A stretch of 64,000 bases of DNA from Kangiella geojedonensis. GTDB taxonomy: Bacteria; Pseudomonadota; Gammaproteobacteria; Enterobacterales; Kangiellaceae. Position numbers and translations under genes: made by a program. The notes under the pieces were generated by a model, which made no database searches, was not told the DNA's origin, and was given only the letters and a program-made list of their open reading frames with translations. Positions 55,142 through 64,000 of the stretch are shown here, piece after piece (position 1 is the stretch's first letter; each line of letters opens with the position of its first letter). The stretch lies in contig NZ_CP010975.1 in assembly GCF_000981765.1 (NCBI RefSeq), positions 1,736,001-1,800,000 on the forward strand, given 5' to 3'.

Positions 55142-55966
55142 TTAATTCAACTCGAATAAGTTATCATCAAAGCGCTGGTTATATTCAACATCAGCTTTCA
55201 TCTCAAACCCAACACTGCCGTCATCAAAAGTCTGGCTGACATTGATCTTTACTGGTAACTGGCTTTTAGGGTCAACCCAAACTCGAGTTTCGATACCAGT
55301 CTCCTCAAGTAAGAACCCTGTTAACTCAACGCCTGAAAAGGTTTGTGTACCCATCGGCTTAGCCTTCTCTGGATCGACTTCCAAGATCAGCTTGCGCCAA
55401 TACAAAGGGTCTTCTTGCGCACTGTGAGAAGTGTCGCCGGCATCAAAACTAAAAGGTACCGTTTGATTAGTATCCGACAACTTCATAACGCCTTTACCTT
55501 GACTAACATCCATGATGTTTACGAATGTTGGTTGGTCTTTATGTTCTAAAGCATAGCTTTCCATCCGTAGCTGCCCAGGCTCTCGGTAATACACCCTGAT
55601 ATCCATCAAGTGCTGGCCTGACGTTGTCATGGTTGCGCTGTAGAAAAAGTTGCGGGCCTTCTTAAAGTTTTCCACCATACTGGCGAAAGACGTTTGCGGT
55701 GACGCAGAGAATATAAAAATGGCTAAAGCAAAACTGGCAGCAGCGCCCATAGAGCCTGCAAGCTTGTAACCAGAAAAATTCATTGTGTCCTTCCACCAAG
55801 CAGATAGTTTCTGAAAAACACCTAACTCTTCACTATGCTTCTCTGCTTCTATCGCAACCGCTTTTAATAAACGGTTTTGTGCTCGTTCAATATCCTCTGA
55901 CAAAGGCTCTTGGGTTTTAAGACTATCAACCGCGTTGTTCAAGGTGTGATCAGCTGCGTGCTTCAT
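55142..55966 (-). CDS. Membrane anti-sigma-like protein with LolA-fold periplasmic domain
   Basis: The 274-residue protein has a soluble N-terminal region (1-70), a transmembrane helix (about 67-88, LAGSMGAAASFALAIFIFS) and a periplasmic domain from about 93 with the LolA/LppX-like layout: SMVENFKKARNFFYSATM, GQLRMESYALEHKDQPTFV and VWVDPKSQLPVKINVSQTF. It overlaps the ECF sigma gene by 17 bases. Such membrane partners normally hold the sigma factor; the N-terminal part lacks the zinc HxxxCxxC motif, so the contact mode is unknown. Confidence 0.75.
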   Translation of the reverse strand: MKHAADHTLNNAVDSLKTQEPLSEDIERAQNRLLKAVAIEAEKHSEELGVFQKLSAWWKDTMNFSGYKLAGSMGAAASFALAIFIFSASPQTSFASMVENFKKARNFFYSATMTTSGQHLMDIRVYYREPGQLRMESYALEHKDQPTFVNIMDVSQGKGVMKLSDTNQTVPFSFDAGDTSHSAQEDPLYWRKLILEVDPEKAKPMGTQTFSGVELTGFLLEETGIETRVWVDPKSQLPVKINVSQTFDDGSVGFEMKADVEYNQRFDDNLFELN

Positions 55967-56510
55967 ACTTCTCTCCTGTATTCTGACTGTGACTAAGTAA
56001 GCGGGCCAATTTTTGCCGAGTTCTATTAAGAATGATGCCGACGTTACCGGACGTTAATGCTAGGTGTTGTGCAATATCGTCGTAAGACAACTCCTCCACA
56101 AAACGTAAAACAAAAACCTTTGCCTCTTGTTCCGTGACCTTTGTCAGAGCATCTCGAAGTTGCTGAATATCCTGCGTTAAAGCAAACTGCTTTTCAGGCG
56201 TTGGCTCTGGGTTGCTATGGATAGATACAACCGTTTCAGCACCATCATCAGTAATACTTTGCTCCGACAAACGGTGTTTCTTTCTTAATAAATCAAGGCT
56301 GGCAGAAGTTGCCATAGTCGTCAGATAGGCAGCCCAATTATTCACTTTGTCGAACGCCTTAGGTGTCTTTTTAAATAGCTTCATGTAAATATCTTGAGTG
56401 ATATCTTCAGCATGATGACTATCCCCTACTATGCGATAAGCTGTAGCGAACACCTGTCGTCCATATTGATTTGCTAGTTCAGCAATAAGCTGCTTCTGTT
56501 TCTTCTTCAA
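55950..56510 (-). CDS. ECF-type RNA polymerase sigma factor
   Basis: The 186-residue protein has region 2 (YGRQVFATAYRIVGDSHHAEDITQDIYMKLFKK, about 15-47) and region 4 (FVLRFVEELSYDDIAQHLALTSGNVGIILNRTRQKLARLL, about 133-172) with a linker. No extracytoplasmic sensor domain is fused. It is coupled to a membrane partner with a LolA-like periplasmic domain, so it probably answers envelope or lipid stress. The ATG at 56510 has only a weak site (GGGGAAG). Confidence 0.93.
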   Translation of the reverse strand: MKKKQKQLIAELANQYGRQVFATAYRIVGDSHHAEDITQDIYMKLFKKTPKAFDKVNNWAAYLTTMATSASLDLLRKKHRLSEQSITDDGAETVVSIHSNPEPTPEKQFALTQDIQQLRDALTKVTEQEAKVFVLRFVEELSYDDIAQHLALTSGNVGIILNRTRQKLARLLSHSQNTGEKYEARS

Positions 56511-56663
56511 CGTTCTTCCCCGTTATATGACCTCACTACTATAGACGAAAACAAACCAAAGTTTCTTACATAAAACTTTACTGAATTTTAATATCGATAA
56601 GTTTTAGTCACCCCAGAGTTTCTGATAGGATAAATAAAGCTCTGACTAATACAGGAAGAAAAA

Positions 56664-56927
56664 ATGAAGTATCTTACTCTAATTCTTACCAGCTTATTGG
56701 CCATCGTGTTTACTGGTTGTTCTAGTGATTCAGACCGAACACACAAAGCCGACCGTGAGCCTATTAGGGGCAGTCTGGAATGGTGTCATATGTATTATGA
56801 CCCAGCTAGCTCAGGTGAGCGCAAGCCCAATGCCGCTAAGTACTGTAAGTCAGCTTTAGAAAAAAAAGATGATCGCGAACGAAATGAATCCATTCTAAAT
56901 GATGGTGCTAAAGTAGAGATCAAATAA
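56664..56927 (+). CDS. Small lipoprotein, DUF3012-like
   Basis: The 87-residue protein has a lipobox VFTGC (Cys19). The mature part contains GSLEWCHMYYDP then AKYCKSALEKK, which resembles the DUF3012 pattern of W-C and A-C spacing. AGGAAG lies seven bases before the ATG. It is transcribed divergently from the ECF sigma gene, across a spacer that holds an AAAGTTT/AAACTTT inverted repeat (56558-56579). Function unknown. Confidence 0.6.
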   Translation: MKYLTLILTSLLAIVFTGCSSDSDRTHKADREPIRGSLEWCHMYYDPASSGERKPNAAKYCKSALEKKDDRERNESILNDGAKVEIK

Positions 56928-56953
56928 CACTCAAATCATAGGTATAAAAAGCA

Positions 56954-57373
56954 ATGCCACAACCATTCCATCTAGCTATCCCCATCCATGACTTAGACAA
57001 AGCTCGTCAATTTTACGGGGAGCTACTCGGTTTTGACGAAGGTCGTTCTAGTGATCATTGGATTGATTATGATTGCTACGGGCATCAGCTCGTGGTTCAT
57101 TTGGACGAATCAATGAAAGCTAAAACTGCCAACACCTCTAAAGTAGATGGTCATGGCGTGCCGATTCCACACTTTGGGGTTGTGTTAGATATGCAGCAGT
57201 GGCGCCAGTTGGCAGAGCACCTGACCAAACATCGAGTGGAGTTTGTGATAGAACCTTACATCCGTTTTGAAGGAAAACCAGGTGAGCAAGCCACGATGTT
57301 CTTTAATGACCCTTCAGGAAATGCCCTTGAGTTTAAAGGATTCAATAACATGAATGATTTATTCAAGAAATAA
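56954..57373 (+). CDS. VOC family protein
   Basis: The 139-residue protein is a glyoxalase-fold enzyme: HLAIPIHDLDKARQFYGELLGFDEGR (His6), HGVPIPHFGVVL and MFFNDPSGNALEFKGF (Glu). The His-His-Glu ligand set and length resemble putative dioxygenases of the VOC group. Start 26 bases after the lipoprotein gene, so perhaps cotranscribed. Confidence 0.85.
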   Translation: MPQPFHLAIPIHDLDKARQFYGELLGFDEGRSSDHWIDYDCYGHQLVVHLDESMKAKTANTSKVDGHGVPIPHFGVVLDMQQWRQLAEHLTKHRVEFVIEPYIRFEGKPGEQATMFFNDPSGNALEFKGFNNMNDLFKK

Positions 57374-57501
57374 CGATTACAACAATTGTTCCTGATGACA
57401 TCAACTAGGGGAAAACCCTTACTTCTTATTTTTCAATAAGTTGCATTACTCATACCCAATCGTTATATTGAAAGTGAACCTTACAATTGACGAGGTAAAA
57501 C

Positions 57502-58017
57502 ATGAAAGCATTATATTTAGTTTGTATCTCAGCTTGCTTAGTACTTGCCGGTTGTGCCAGCACTACTGCTTACGCACCAGCAGAATCAGCGGAAGACTAT
57601 GGTTACTACAGCACTAAGCTTGGAGAAGACAGATACCGCATTAGCTTTAATGGTAATACGTCAACCAGTCAAAACACGGTTAAAGACTATGCATTGCTAA
57701 GAGCTGCAGAGTTAACCCTTCAAGAAGGTGGCACTTGGTTTCAAGTGGTAGATCGGGGCTCAGATAAAAAAACTCGTCATACTCCCCGCACAGAAGTTCG
57801 CAGAACAGATGTCATTGAGCGTGACTGTGGACTACTCGGCTGTGAAACACGCCGTCGCCCTGCTTACATAACAACCATTGGTGTCGAGTCTGGAACGGAG
57901 CGTAGCAAGTACAGCAGTTCTCTTGAGATTTTAATTGGTAGCGGTGAAATGCCGAGTGATGACGGGCGTTACTATGACGCTAAAGACATAGCATCTACCC
58001 TTCGCTCAGCGATGTAA
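57502..58017 (+). CDS. CC0125/CC1285-type lipoprotein
   Basis: The 171-residue protein has a lipobox VLAGC (Cys18). GYYSTKLGEDRYRISFNGNTSTSQNTVKDYALLRAAELTL is characteristic of the CC0125/CC1285 lipoprotein group: a substrate-binding-free alpha/beta domain with R-Y-x-I-x-F-x-G-N and Y-x-L-x-R-A-A-E-L motifs. A Cys pair (RDCGLLGCETRRR) may form a disulfide. A hairpin terminator follows. Function unknown. Confidence 0.83.
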   Translation: MKALYLVCISACLVLAGCASTTAYAPAESAEDYGYYSTKLGEDRYRISFNGNTSTSQNTVKDYALLRAAELTLQEGGTWFQVVDRGSDKKTRHTPRTEVRRTDVIERDCGLLGCETRRRPAYITTIGVESGTERSKYSSSLEILIGSGEMPSDDGRYYDAKDIASTLRSAM

Positions 58018-58042
58018 GCTCTTATAGATTAACAGGTACTCT

Positions 58043-58069
58043 AAAAACGCGGCGTTTGGCGCGTTTTTT
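58043..58069 (+). terminator. Intrinsic terminator
   Basis: AAAAACGCG (58043-58051) pairs with CGCGTTTTT (58060-58068) over eight bases, with the T tract continuing. It ends the CC0125-type lipoprotein gene and lies before the next ATG at 58134, which argues against a longer 5' extension of that gene. Confidence 0.8.
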
Positions 58070-58133
58070 CTGCATTGATTTTTTGATTCAGAGGTCTATT
58101 ATTGAGGGAACAGTCAATCACTCTTTTCAAACT

Positions 58134-58334
58134 ATGCAAAACAAACAACCAGAAGGTAACCACGGCACCACCTATGTTGGCGCTTATATCGCCATCGGCG
58201 TAGGTATTGGCGCAGCTCTTGGTGTGGCAATGAGCAATATGATTTTAGGCATGGGAATTGGTGTCGCCATCGGCTTAGTGATGGGCGTCGGTACCGAAGT
58301 CAAAAAGCGCAAGTCGTCTCGCAAAGACTCTTAA
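58134..58334 (+). CDS. Small Gly-rich membrane protein
   Basis: ATG 58134 gives 66 residues; an upstream frame would begin inside the terminator. Residues 16-57 are one or two Gly-rich helices (YIAIGVGIGAALGVAMSNMILGMGIGVAIGLVMGVG), then basic KKRKSSRKDS. GxxxG-rich helices pack tightly, as in glycine-zipper proteins. It starts 13 bases before the LprI-MliC gene region end and is probably cotranscribed with it. Function unknown. Confidence 0.65.
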   Translation: MQNKQPEGNHGTTYVGAYIAIGVGIGAALGVAMSNMILGMGIGVAIGLVMGVGTEVKKRKSSRKDS

Positions 58335-58346
58335 AAGGTTCTTCGT

Positions 58347-59018
58347 ATGCGCCATGTGGCTACTTATATAGCTATTGCTAGCTTGACCTTAGCGATAGTG
58401 TCATGTGGTGACTCTAACAATAATTCCACTAACCATACTGCCAACATTGAGGCCAATGAAAAGGGTACTGAACAAGAGACTTTATCCCCATCGTTTGATT
58501 GTTCAGCAGACTCAAACGCTCGTATCGAGTCCATGATTTGCCAACAGCCAGAGCTCGCTCAGCTTGATAATCAGCTCAACAAAGTCTATCAACAAGCATT
58601 AAACAAGGCAGGTAACACCTCGACGGAGTTAAAGGCAACGCAACGGGGCTGGCTTAAAGGTCGTAACGACTGCTGGAAAAATAACAATAAACGGCAGTGC
58701 ATTAAGAAAAGCTATCAACGACGCATCGCCGAACTTCAAGCACGCTACCGCTTAGTCGACTCGGACGGCCCGCTACGATTTATTTGTGACAACAATCCCA
58801 AAAATGAATTTATCGTCACTTTTTTCAACACGGAGCCTAGAACTCTCATCGCAGAGCGAGGCGACCAAGTATCCTTGATGTATAACGTTGTTAGCGGCAG
58901 CGGCGCTAAATACCAAGGACAAAACGAAATCTTTTGGGAACACCAAGGCGAAGTCCGCATCACATGGGGTTATCAAGCACCAGAGCTTACCTGCCAAAAG
59001 TCTAGTTTTACTCATTAA
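58347..59018 (+). CDS. Lipoprotein with LprI and MliC lysozyme-inhibitor domains
   Basis: The 223-residue protein has a lipobox IVSC (Cys20). Residues about 50-130 form an LprI/DUF1311 domain (FDCSADSNARIESMICQQPELAQLDNQLNKVYQQAL...GWLKGRNDCW). Residues about 137-220 form an MliC/PliC-like domain (LRFICDNNPKNEFIVTFFN...YNVVSGSGAKYQGQNEIFW...LTCQ). Each domain alone is a known inhibitor or binder of host lysozyme, or a related small fold; having both in one lipoprotein is unusual. It is the last gene of the island before map. Confidence 0.85.
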   Translation: MRHVATYIAIASLTLAIVSCGDSNNNSTNHTANIEANEKGTEQETLSPSFDCSADSNARIESMICQQPELAQLDNQLNKVYQQALNKAGNTSTELKATQRGWLKGRNDCWKNNNKRQCIKKSYQRRIAELQARYRLVDSDGPLRFICDNNPKNEFIVTFFNTEPRTLIAERGDQVSLMYNVVSGSGAKYQGQNEIFWEHQGEVRITWGYQAPELTCQKSSFTH

Positions 59019-59157
59019 GCCATACTATTAAGTTCTAACGAGGAAGCCTATCAAGTTTCCCTTGTTGCATACAATTCGTTAGAATAGACGCCTATTTTGC
59101 TAGCCCTCCATTAGGTTAGGGTAGCTAAAACACATTAAGGTACTAACCGGATATTGT

Positions 59158-59994
59158 ATGGGTATTCAGATAAAGACTCCTGAAGAAATTGAAAAAATGC
59201 GCATTGCAGGTCGTTTGGCAGCGGAAGTTCTGGAAATGATTGGTGAACACGTCAAAAAAGGCGTCACCACAGAAGAGCTGGACCAAATCTGCCATGACCA
59301 TATAGTTCATAAACAAGGCGGTTACCCTGCGACCTTAAACTATGGTGGCTCAGTCTATCCCGTCACATTAGACAGCGACGGTAAAGCCACTCAACCTGTG
59401 GCAACTGATGGCGGTTTTCCAAAGTCTATTTGCACTTCCGTAAACGACGTGGTGTGTCACGGTATTCCTAATAAAAAACCATTGCGTAACGGTGATATCT
59501 TTAACCTAGATGTCACTGTCATTAAAGATGGTTATCACGGTGATACCAGTAAAATGTTCGTGGTTGGTGAACCGACTCCGCAGGCAAAAAAGTTGATTAA
59601 GACGACGCAAGACAGTTTATACTTAGCCATAGATATGGTTAAGCCAGGTGTTAGGTTGGGTGATATCGGTTATGCCATCCAAAAATATGCTGAAGGTAAA
59701 GGATACTCTATCGTTAAAGAATATTGCGGACATGGTATCGGCGCCAAGTTTCATGAAGAGCCTCAAGTCACTCACTATGGTCGTCCAGGTACTGGTGTCG
59801 AGTTGCAAGAAGGCATGACCTTTACTATTGAACCCATGGTGAACTTTGGCAAACGTCACGTTAAGCACAACAAAAAAGATGGCTGGACCGTACTCACTAA
59901 AGACCGCTCGCTATCAGCACAGTGGGAACACACGCTGCTAGTGACTTCTACTGGCGTTGAAGTTCTGACCCGTCGCGAAGAAGAACCTTTCTAG
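59158..59994 (+). CDS. map: Methionine aminopeptidase type I
   Basis: Map removes the initiator Met. The 278 residues carry the metal ligands of the pita-bread fold: VCHGIPN (His), LDVTVIKDGYHGDTSKMF (two Asp), GHGIGAKFHEEPQ (two His) and FTIEPM and the last Glu. Length is slightly longer than the E. coli enzyme because of a C-terminal tail. A weak promoter with TAGAAT (59080-59085) is upstream. glnD follows 14 bases later. Confidence 0.98.
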   Translation: MGIQIKTPEEIEKMRIAGRLAAEVLEMIGEHVKKGVTTEELDQICHDHIVHKQGGYPATLNYGGSVYPVTLDSDGKATQPVATDGGFPKSICTSVNDVVCHGIPNKKPLRNGDIFNLDVTVIKDGYHGDTSKMFVVGEPTPQAKKLIKTTQDSLYLAIDMVKPGVRLGDIGYAIQKYAEGKGYSIVKEYCGHGIGAKFHEEPQVTHYGRPGTGVELQEGMTFTIEPMVNFGKRHVKHNKKDGWTVLTKDRSLSAQWEHTLLVTSTGVEVLTRREEEPF

Positions 59995-60008
59995 CACTGG
60001 AATCCTGA

Positions 60009-62669
60009 GTGGCAAGTCCTGATAAATTTAACTATCTTCCCAAAGCAGCCGACTTACTCAAAAAGAGTCAGTCGGCTGAAGGGCCTGATCGACTTAAAGT
60101 CTATAAAGATTACCTGCAAGCTGGTTTAGATGCGCTGACAAAACAGTTCCAAAAAGGAACCAGTATCATTCAGCTCCTCAGAGCTCGCAGCGCTTTGATG
60201 GATCATATCCTGATCACTAGTTGGTCACAGTTTTCCGTCAATAGTGGCTCGGCCTTAATCGCTGTGGGTGGATATGGTCGAGAAGAGCTGCAACCTTATT
60301 CCGATATCGACATTTTGGTACTGCTCACCGAAGAAGATAGTCATGATGACAACCAAGAAAAAAACCTTGAGCTTGAAGCATGGCTCGCTTTCTTATGGGA
60401 TATAGGATTAGAAGTTGGTCATAGCGTTCGAACCATAGCTCATTGCGAGTCACTCGCCCTTGAAGATATTTCAGTTGCCACAAACCTCATTGAGTCACGT
60501 TTTCTTTGCGGGGATCGTCTACTGCTAAAAGAGCTGAATAGCAGAATGAAGGAAGCTGGGTTCTGGCCTTCGGAAAAGTTTTTCCGAGCTAAGCTCGACG
60601 AACAAACGGCTCGCCATATTAAGTTCAAAGAAACCTCTTTCAACCTTGAGCCTAATATTAAGTCTAATCCTGGTGGATTACGTGATTTACAAGTTATCCA
60701 GTGGATTACATTAAAGCATTTCAAGAGTAGCAGCTTACACGACCTGATCAAGTACGGTATCTTCACTCGACGTGAGTACAGAAGTTTATTGAACGGACAA
60801 CAGTTTTTGCATCGCGTCCGTTTTGCACTGCATGTATTAAGTGGCAAGCGTGAAGATCGATTGCTGTTTGAACACCAGAAGAAAGTTGCTGAGTGGATGG
60901 GCTTTGAAGATCATGACAACAAATTAGCCGTTGAGCATTTGATGCAGCGTTATTACCGCGCGGTCATGATCATTCGCAATCTTAATGAACTGTTTTTGCA
61001 GATCTTTGAGCAAGAATATTTGCAGGTTAATCAAGATACTGAATACGTAGAACTGGATGATGACTTTTACCTTCATAACCAACGCATTGGTATCAAAGAA
61101 CCCGACTTATTTTTAAGAAAGCCTCACGCCTTAATAAAAATCTTTAGGCACATCGCTTTAAATCCTGAAATCATTCAGATTGAAGCTAAGACCATGCGTA
61201 AGATTCGCTCTAGCCAGCAAATGGTGAATCGCAAATACCGTCGTGATCCGATAAACATCAGTTATTTCAAAGAGTTTTTATCGACAAAACAACTCACGAG
61301 CCGTGGCTTTGCATTGATGAAGCGCACCAACATCCTTGGCGCCATGATTCCAAAGTTTGCGCAAATCGAAGGCCAGATGCAGTTTGATCTCTTTCACGCT
61401 TACACCGTGGACGAGCACACCCTATTCTTACTTCGGTACATCATTCGATATAACAAACCCGAGTTCCAACATGAGTTTCCGCTCTGCCGAAAAATCATGA
61501 AAACCTTGGTCGATCCCACCCCCTTGTACCTAGCCGCGATTTTCCATGATATCGGTAAAGGTCGAGGTGGAGACCATTCAGAGCTCGGCGCAGTAGATGC
61601 CTTGGAATACGCGAACTCCATAGGCCTTGAAAAGCATATTGCAAAACTGATTTCATGGTTAGTTAAAAACCACTTAATTATGTCGCTAGTGGCTCAGCGT
61701 AAAGATATCAGCGATCCAGATGTGATCGAAAGCTTTGCCAATAACATTCCCTCGATCTTACATTTGGAACTGCTGTACGTTTTAACAGTCTCTGACATCC
61801 GAGCGACCAACCCCACTTTGTGGAACTCTTGGAAAGAATCGTTGCTTAAAGAATTATTTTTAGCAACTAAGCATTACCTCACTCAGTCCACGCCTCGCGC
61901 CAACCAGACTGAAATGATGGAGGACACCCGTCAACAGGTGTTAGAGCAATTTACTAAAACCGGGGACTCCATTGAGCCGGTAAGAGAGTTGTTGGTCGAG
62001 TTGGGCGATGATTACTTGCTTCGCTACCATCCAGAACAAATTATTTGGCAAACCGAACAACTACTATCGCAGCCAGAATTACCTTATGTCGCAATAAAGA
62101 ACCATCGCTCACAAGCCGGAACCGAAGTGTTTATCGCAGTAGAAGATCAGCCGGATCTTTTTGCTGCCATTACAGCCTTGCTAAGCCAGAACCACTTAAA
62201 CATTCAGGCTGCGACCTTGTTCACCTCTCCAAAAGGCTTATGCTTGGATACATTCATTGTACTAGACGAACAAGGCCACCCGCTCTCATACGAGCAGCGT
62301 ATTCAGGAAATCCAAGACAATCTCATTGATGGTTTAGGCGATATTAAAAACCGTGGCATATCGGTCAGTAGAGCGGTACCAACACGCTTGAAATACTTTA
62401 CCGTAAAAACACGAATTGAGTTTATTAATCACGACAACAGCCCGTTTACCACGTTGGAAATAACAGCTCTCGATAGACCTGCGCTACTGGCTAATATAGG
62501 GCAAGCATTCCGTGATTGCGAAATAGAGATTCATTCTGCAAAAATCGTCACCCTCGGCGAAAGAGTAGAAGACACATTTACCATCAGTGATCGGGACAAC
62601 CGCCCTATTACTGATAAGGCAAGAATTAAAGAAATTAAACAACATATTGAAGAAGCGATTAACGCTTAA
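60009..62669 (+). CDS. glnD: Bifunctional uridylyltransferase/uridylyl-removing enzyme
   Basis: GlnD senses glutamine and controls PII by adding or removing UMP. The 886 residues have a nucleotidyltransferase domain ([20 protein letters not shown] near 88), an HD phosphohydrolase ([17 protein letters not shown] near 512) and two C-terminal ACT domains ([19 protein letters not shown] and [20 protein letters not shown]). Start is GTG 60009. It lies between map and dapD, the classical order. Confidence 0.98.
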   Translation: MASPDKFNYLPKAADLLKKSQSAEGPDRLKVYKDYLQAGLDALTKQFQKGTSIIQLLRARSALMDHILITSWSQFSVNSGSALIAVGGYGREELQPYSDIDILVLLTEEDSHDDNQEKNLELEAWLAFLWDIGLEVGHSVRTIAHCESLALEDISVATNLIESRFLCGDRLLLKELNSRMKEAGFWPSEKFFRAKLDEQTARHIKFKETSFNLEPNIKSNPGGLRDLQVIQWITLKHFKSSSLHDLIKYGIFTRREYRSLLNGQQFLHRVRFALHVLSGKREDRLLFEHQKKVAEWMGFEDHDNKLAVEHLMQRYYRAVMIIRNLNELFLQIFEQEYLQVNQDTEYVELDDDFYLHNQRIGIKEPDLFLRKPHALIKIFRHIALNPEIIQIEAKTMRKIRSSQQMVNRKYRRDPINISYFKEFLSTKQLTSRGFALMKRTNILGAMIPKFAQIEGQMQFDLFHAYTVDEHTLFLLRYIIRYNKPEFQHEFPLCRKIMKTLVDPTPLYLAAIFHDIGKGRGGDHSELGAVDALEYANSIGLEKHIAKLISWLVKNHLIMSLVAQRKDISDPDVIESFANNIPSILHLELLYVLTVSDIRATNPTLWNSWKESLLKELFLATKHYLTQSTPRANQTEMMEDTRQQVLEQFTKTGDSIEPVRELLVELGDDYLLRYHPEQIIWQTEQLLSQPELPYVAIKNHRSQAGTEVFIAVEDQPDLFAAITALLSQNHLNIQAATLFTSPKGLCLDTFIVLDEQGHPLSYEQRIQEIQDNLIDGLGDIKNRGISVSRAVPTRLKYFTVKTRIEFINHDNSPFTTLEITALDRPALLANIGQAFRDCEIEIHSAKIVTLGERVEDTFTISDRDNRPITDKARIKEIKQHIEEAINA

Positions 62670-62694
62670 TTCAAACCAAGTTAAAGGAACAGTT

Positions 62695-63525
62695 ATGTCT
62701 TTACAAAATATAATCGAACAAGCTTTTGAGAATAGAGATACCCTGTCGGTAAGCTCAGCACCGGCTGAAATAAAAGATGCAGTTGCAGAAGCTATAAATT
62801 TACTCGACACAGGCGAAGCACGTGTTGCAGAGAAAAAAGATGGCGACTGGGTTGTTAATCAGTGGCTTAAGAAAGCGGTCTTACTCTCCTTTCGCCTAAA
62901 CGACAACAAAGTCATCAATACTGAACTGGCGCAATTTTACGACAAGGTGCCAATGAAATATCAGGGCATGAGCGAAGAAGAGTTCAAAGCTGGGGGTACA
63001 CGTGTTGTACCACACGCTATTGCTCGTCATGGCTCTTACATTGCAAAAAACGTGGTGCTGATGCCAAGCTACACGAATATTGGTGCGTATATTGATGAAG
63101 GTACTATGGTCGACACATGGGCAACCGTTGGTTCTTGTGCTCAGATTGGTAAAAACGTTCACCTTTCTGGCGGCGCAGGAATTGGTGGCGTCTTAGAGCC
63201 ATTGCAAGCTGGTCCTACTATTATCGAAGATAATTGCTTTATTGGCGCACGCTCAGAAGTTGTCGAAGGCGTTATTGTTGAAGAAGGTGCCGTATTGTCG
63301 ATGGGTGTTTTCATCGGTCAAAGCACCAAAATTTATAACCGCTTAACCGATGAAGTCACTTATGGTCGCGTACCTGCTGGCTCCGTAGTGGTACCCGGTA
63401 GCTTGCCATCAAAGTGCGGCAAGTACAGCTTAAGCTGTGCCGTAATCGTCAAGCAGGTTGATGCCAAAACTCGTGCAAAAACGAGCGTCAACGAACTTCT
63501 GCGTTTAGGTAAAGAACAAGCATAA
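62695..63525 (+). CDS. dapD: Tetrahydrodipicolinate N-succinyltransferase
   Basis: The start is ATG 62695, with AAAGGAAC at 62683-62690; a longer frame overlapping glnD is not used. The 276 residues show the trimeric hexapeptide fold ([33 protein letters not shown]...) and the catalytic region [11 protein letters not shown]. It succinylates tetrahydrodipicolinate in the lysine/diaminopimelate pathway. dapE starts 366 bases later, with one gene between. Confidence 0.98.
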   Translation: MSLQNIIEQAFENRDTLSVSSAPAEIKDAVAEAINLLDTGEARVAEKKDGDWVVNQWLKKAVLLSFRLNDNKVINTELAQFYDKVPMKYQGMSEEEFKAGGTRVVPHAIARHGSYIAKNVVLMPSYTNIGAYIDEGTMVDTWATVGSCAQIGKNVHLSGGAGIGGVLEPLQAGPTIIEDNCFIGARSEVVEGVIVEEGAVLSMGVFIGQSTKIYNRLTDEVTYGRVPAGSVVVPGSLPSKCGKYSLSCAVIVKQVDAKTRAKTSVNELLRLGKEQA

Positions 63526-63537
63526 TCAGAGGTTAAC

Positions 63538-63882
63538 ATGGTTAAAATCTACGGCATTCCAAACTGTGACACGGTTCGAAAAGCAATCAAATGGCTTGAA
63601 GCAAAAGATATCGAGCACGAATTTATTGATTATCGCAAGAACGGAATTGAGCGCTCGACATTAGAAAGTTGGGATAACGCCATTGGCTGGGAGAAGTTAC
63701 TTAACAAAAGAAGCACTGCTTGGCGTCCTCTCGATCAATCCATTAAAGACAATATTGATCGCGACTCAGCAATTGACTTGATGAAAGACAAGGTAACGCT
63801 TATCAAGCGACCAGTCTTGGTCAAAGGCAGTGACGTTCATTTGAGTTTTAAACCTGAACAATACGAATCTATTTTTAGTTAA
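63538..63882 (+). CDS. ArsC/Spx family reductase-like protein (YffB-like)
   Basis: The 114-residue protein has the ArsC/Spx thioredoxin-like fold with a single Cys at residue 10 in GIPNCDTVRKAIKWLE, HEFIDYRKNGI and LIKRPVLV. It lacks the second cysteines of arsenate reductase and matches YffB/Spx-like proteins, which are found beside dapE in many gammaproteobacteria. Role unknown, perhaps glutathione-dependent. It lies between dapD (12 bases) and dapE (9 bases). Confidence 0.9.
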   Translation: MVKIYGIPNCDTVRKAIKWLEAKDIEHEFIDYRKNGIERSTLESWDNAIGWEKLLNKRSTAWRPLDQSIKDNIDRDSAIDLMKDKVTLIKRPVLVKGSDVHLSFKPEQYESIFS

Positions 63883-63891
63883 GGTAACACT

Positions 63892-64000
63892 ATGAGCACT
63901 GACGTTATCACATTAGCGAAAAACCTCATTAATCGAGAGTCTGTGACACCGATAGATGCTGGTTGCCAAAAGTTTATGATGGAGCTGCTAGGTCGACAAG
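63892..64000 (+). CDS. dapE: Succinyl-diaminopimelate desuccinylase, N-terminus only
   Basis: ATG 63892 follows AAGGTAAC and opens a frame that leaves the window after 36 codons. The visible residues MSTDVITLAKNLINRESVTP and IDAGCQKFMMELLG match the start of canonical DapE. The dapD-yffB-dapE order supports it. It is the second M20/DapE-type gene in the window. Confidence 0.93.
   Translation, partial: MSTDVITLAKNLINRESVTPIDAGCQKFMMELLGRQ

Noticed and set aside
56511-56663. Autoregulated ECF promoter upstream of the sigma gene
   Set aside because: GAAACTT and CGTCTA words exist on the minus strand but are only about 11 bases apart, too close for a -35/-10 pair.
62587-62694. Upstream start for dapD inside glnD
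   Set aside because: The ATG at 62695 has a good ribosome binding site and matches the family start.

Overview
The window is a chromosomal segment of a Gram-negative gammaproteobacterium. The evidence is the complete outer-membrane biogenesis cluster (lpxD-fabZ-lpxA-lpxB, skp, bamA, rseP), the rpsB-tsf-pyrH-frr block next to a map-glnD-dapD block, and many lipoprotein signal peptides. Gene order and protein style resemble Oceanospirillales and in particular Kangiella-like bacteria; that genus-level guess is an inference from memory, not a search result.

Layout. 1-2.1 kb: 5' end of an ABC-F gene (yheS), then a visibly AT-rich stretch of small orphan genes punctuated by six copies of TGGGGTCAGAG. 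2.2-7.7 kb: small accessory genes (VF530-type DNA-binding protein, a hydrophobic effector-like protein with a likely frameshift plus a membrane-protein partner, an RRM protein, a GAF-EAL protein). 7.8-12.1 kb, minus strand: ruvA, ruvC, yebC and aspS, without ruvB, and with a hairpin repeat element between ruvC and yebC. 12.4-18.5 kb: a fused OlsF-type ornithine-lipid synthase, three metabolic enzymes, an exported amidohydrolase and a small lipoprotein. 18.6-23.2 kb: proS, a lytic transglycosylase, a patatin and an adenosylhomocysteinase-like protein. 23.2-25.4 kb, minus: tilS and accA. 25.6-31.2 kb: accessory genes, including an Ada-AlkA fusion with ogt, that separate accA from dnaE.

31.4-49.8 kb is one long minus-strand housekeeping block read in the order rpsB-tsf-pyrH-frr, terminator, uppS-cdsA-dxr-rseP-bamA-skp-lpxD-fabZ-lpxA-lpxB-rnhB-dnaE. 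It couples translation factors, undecaprenyl, phospholipid and isoprenoid precursors, beta-barrel assembly and lipid A synthesis. 50.3-59.0 kb is an island of about 16 mostly small genes (lipoproteins, a cold-shock protein, an ECF sigma factor with a LolA-fold partner, lysozyme-inhibitor domains) between rpsB and map, which adjoin in many gammaproteobacteria. 59.2-64 kb, plus strand: map, glnD, dapD, an ArsC/Spx-like gene and the start of dapE, giving lysine/peptidoglycan and nitrogen-control functions.

No tRNA, rRNA, CRISPR array, transposase or integrase gene was seen. Dispersed palindromes (GTCATTCC...GGAATC, and a CCTCGATTA/TAATCGAGG REP-like element) occur in spacers. The most unusual items are the repeat-punctuated mini-gene array, the effector/immunity-like pair with a 5-G frameshift, the divergent adenosylhomocysteinase homologue, the hairpin repeats between ruvC and yebC, and TGTCA repeats upstream of the ornithine-lipid synthase gene.
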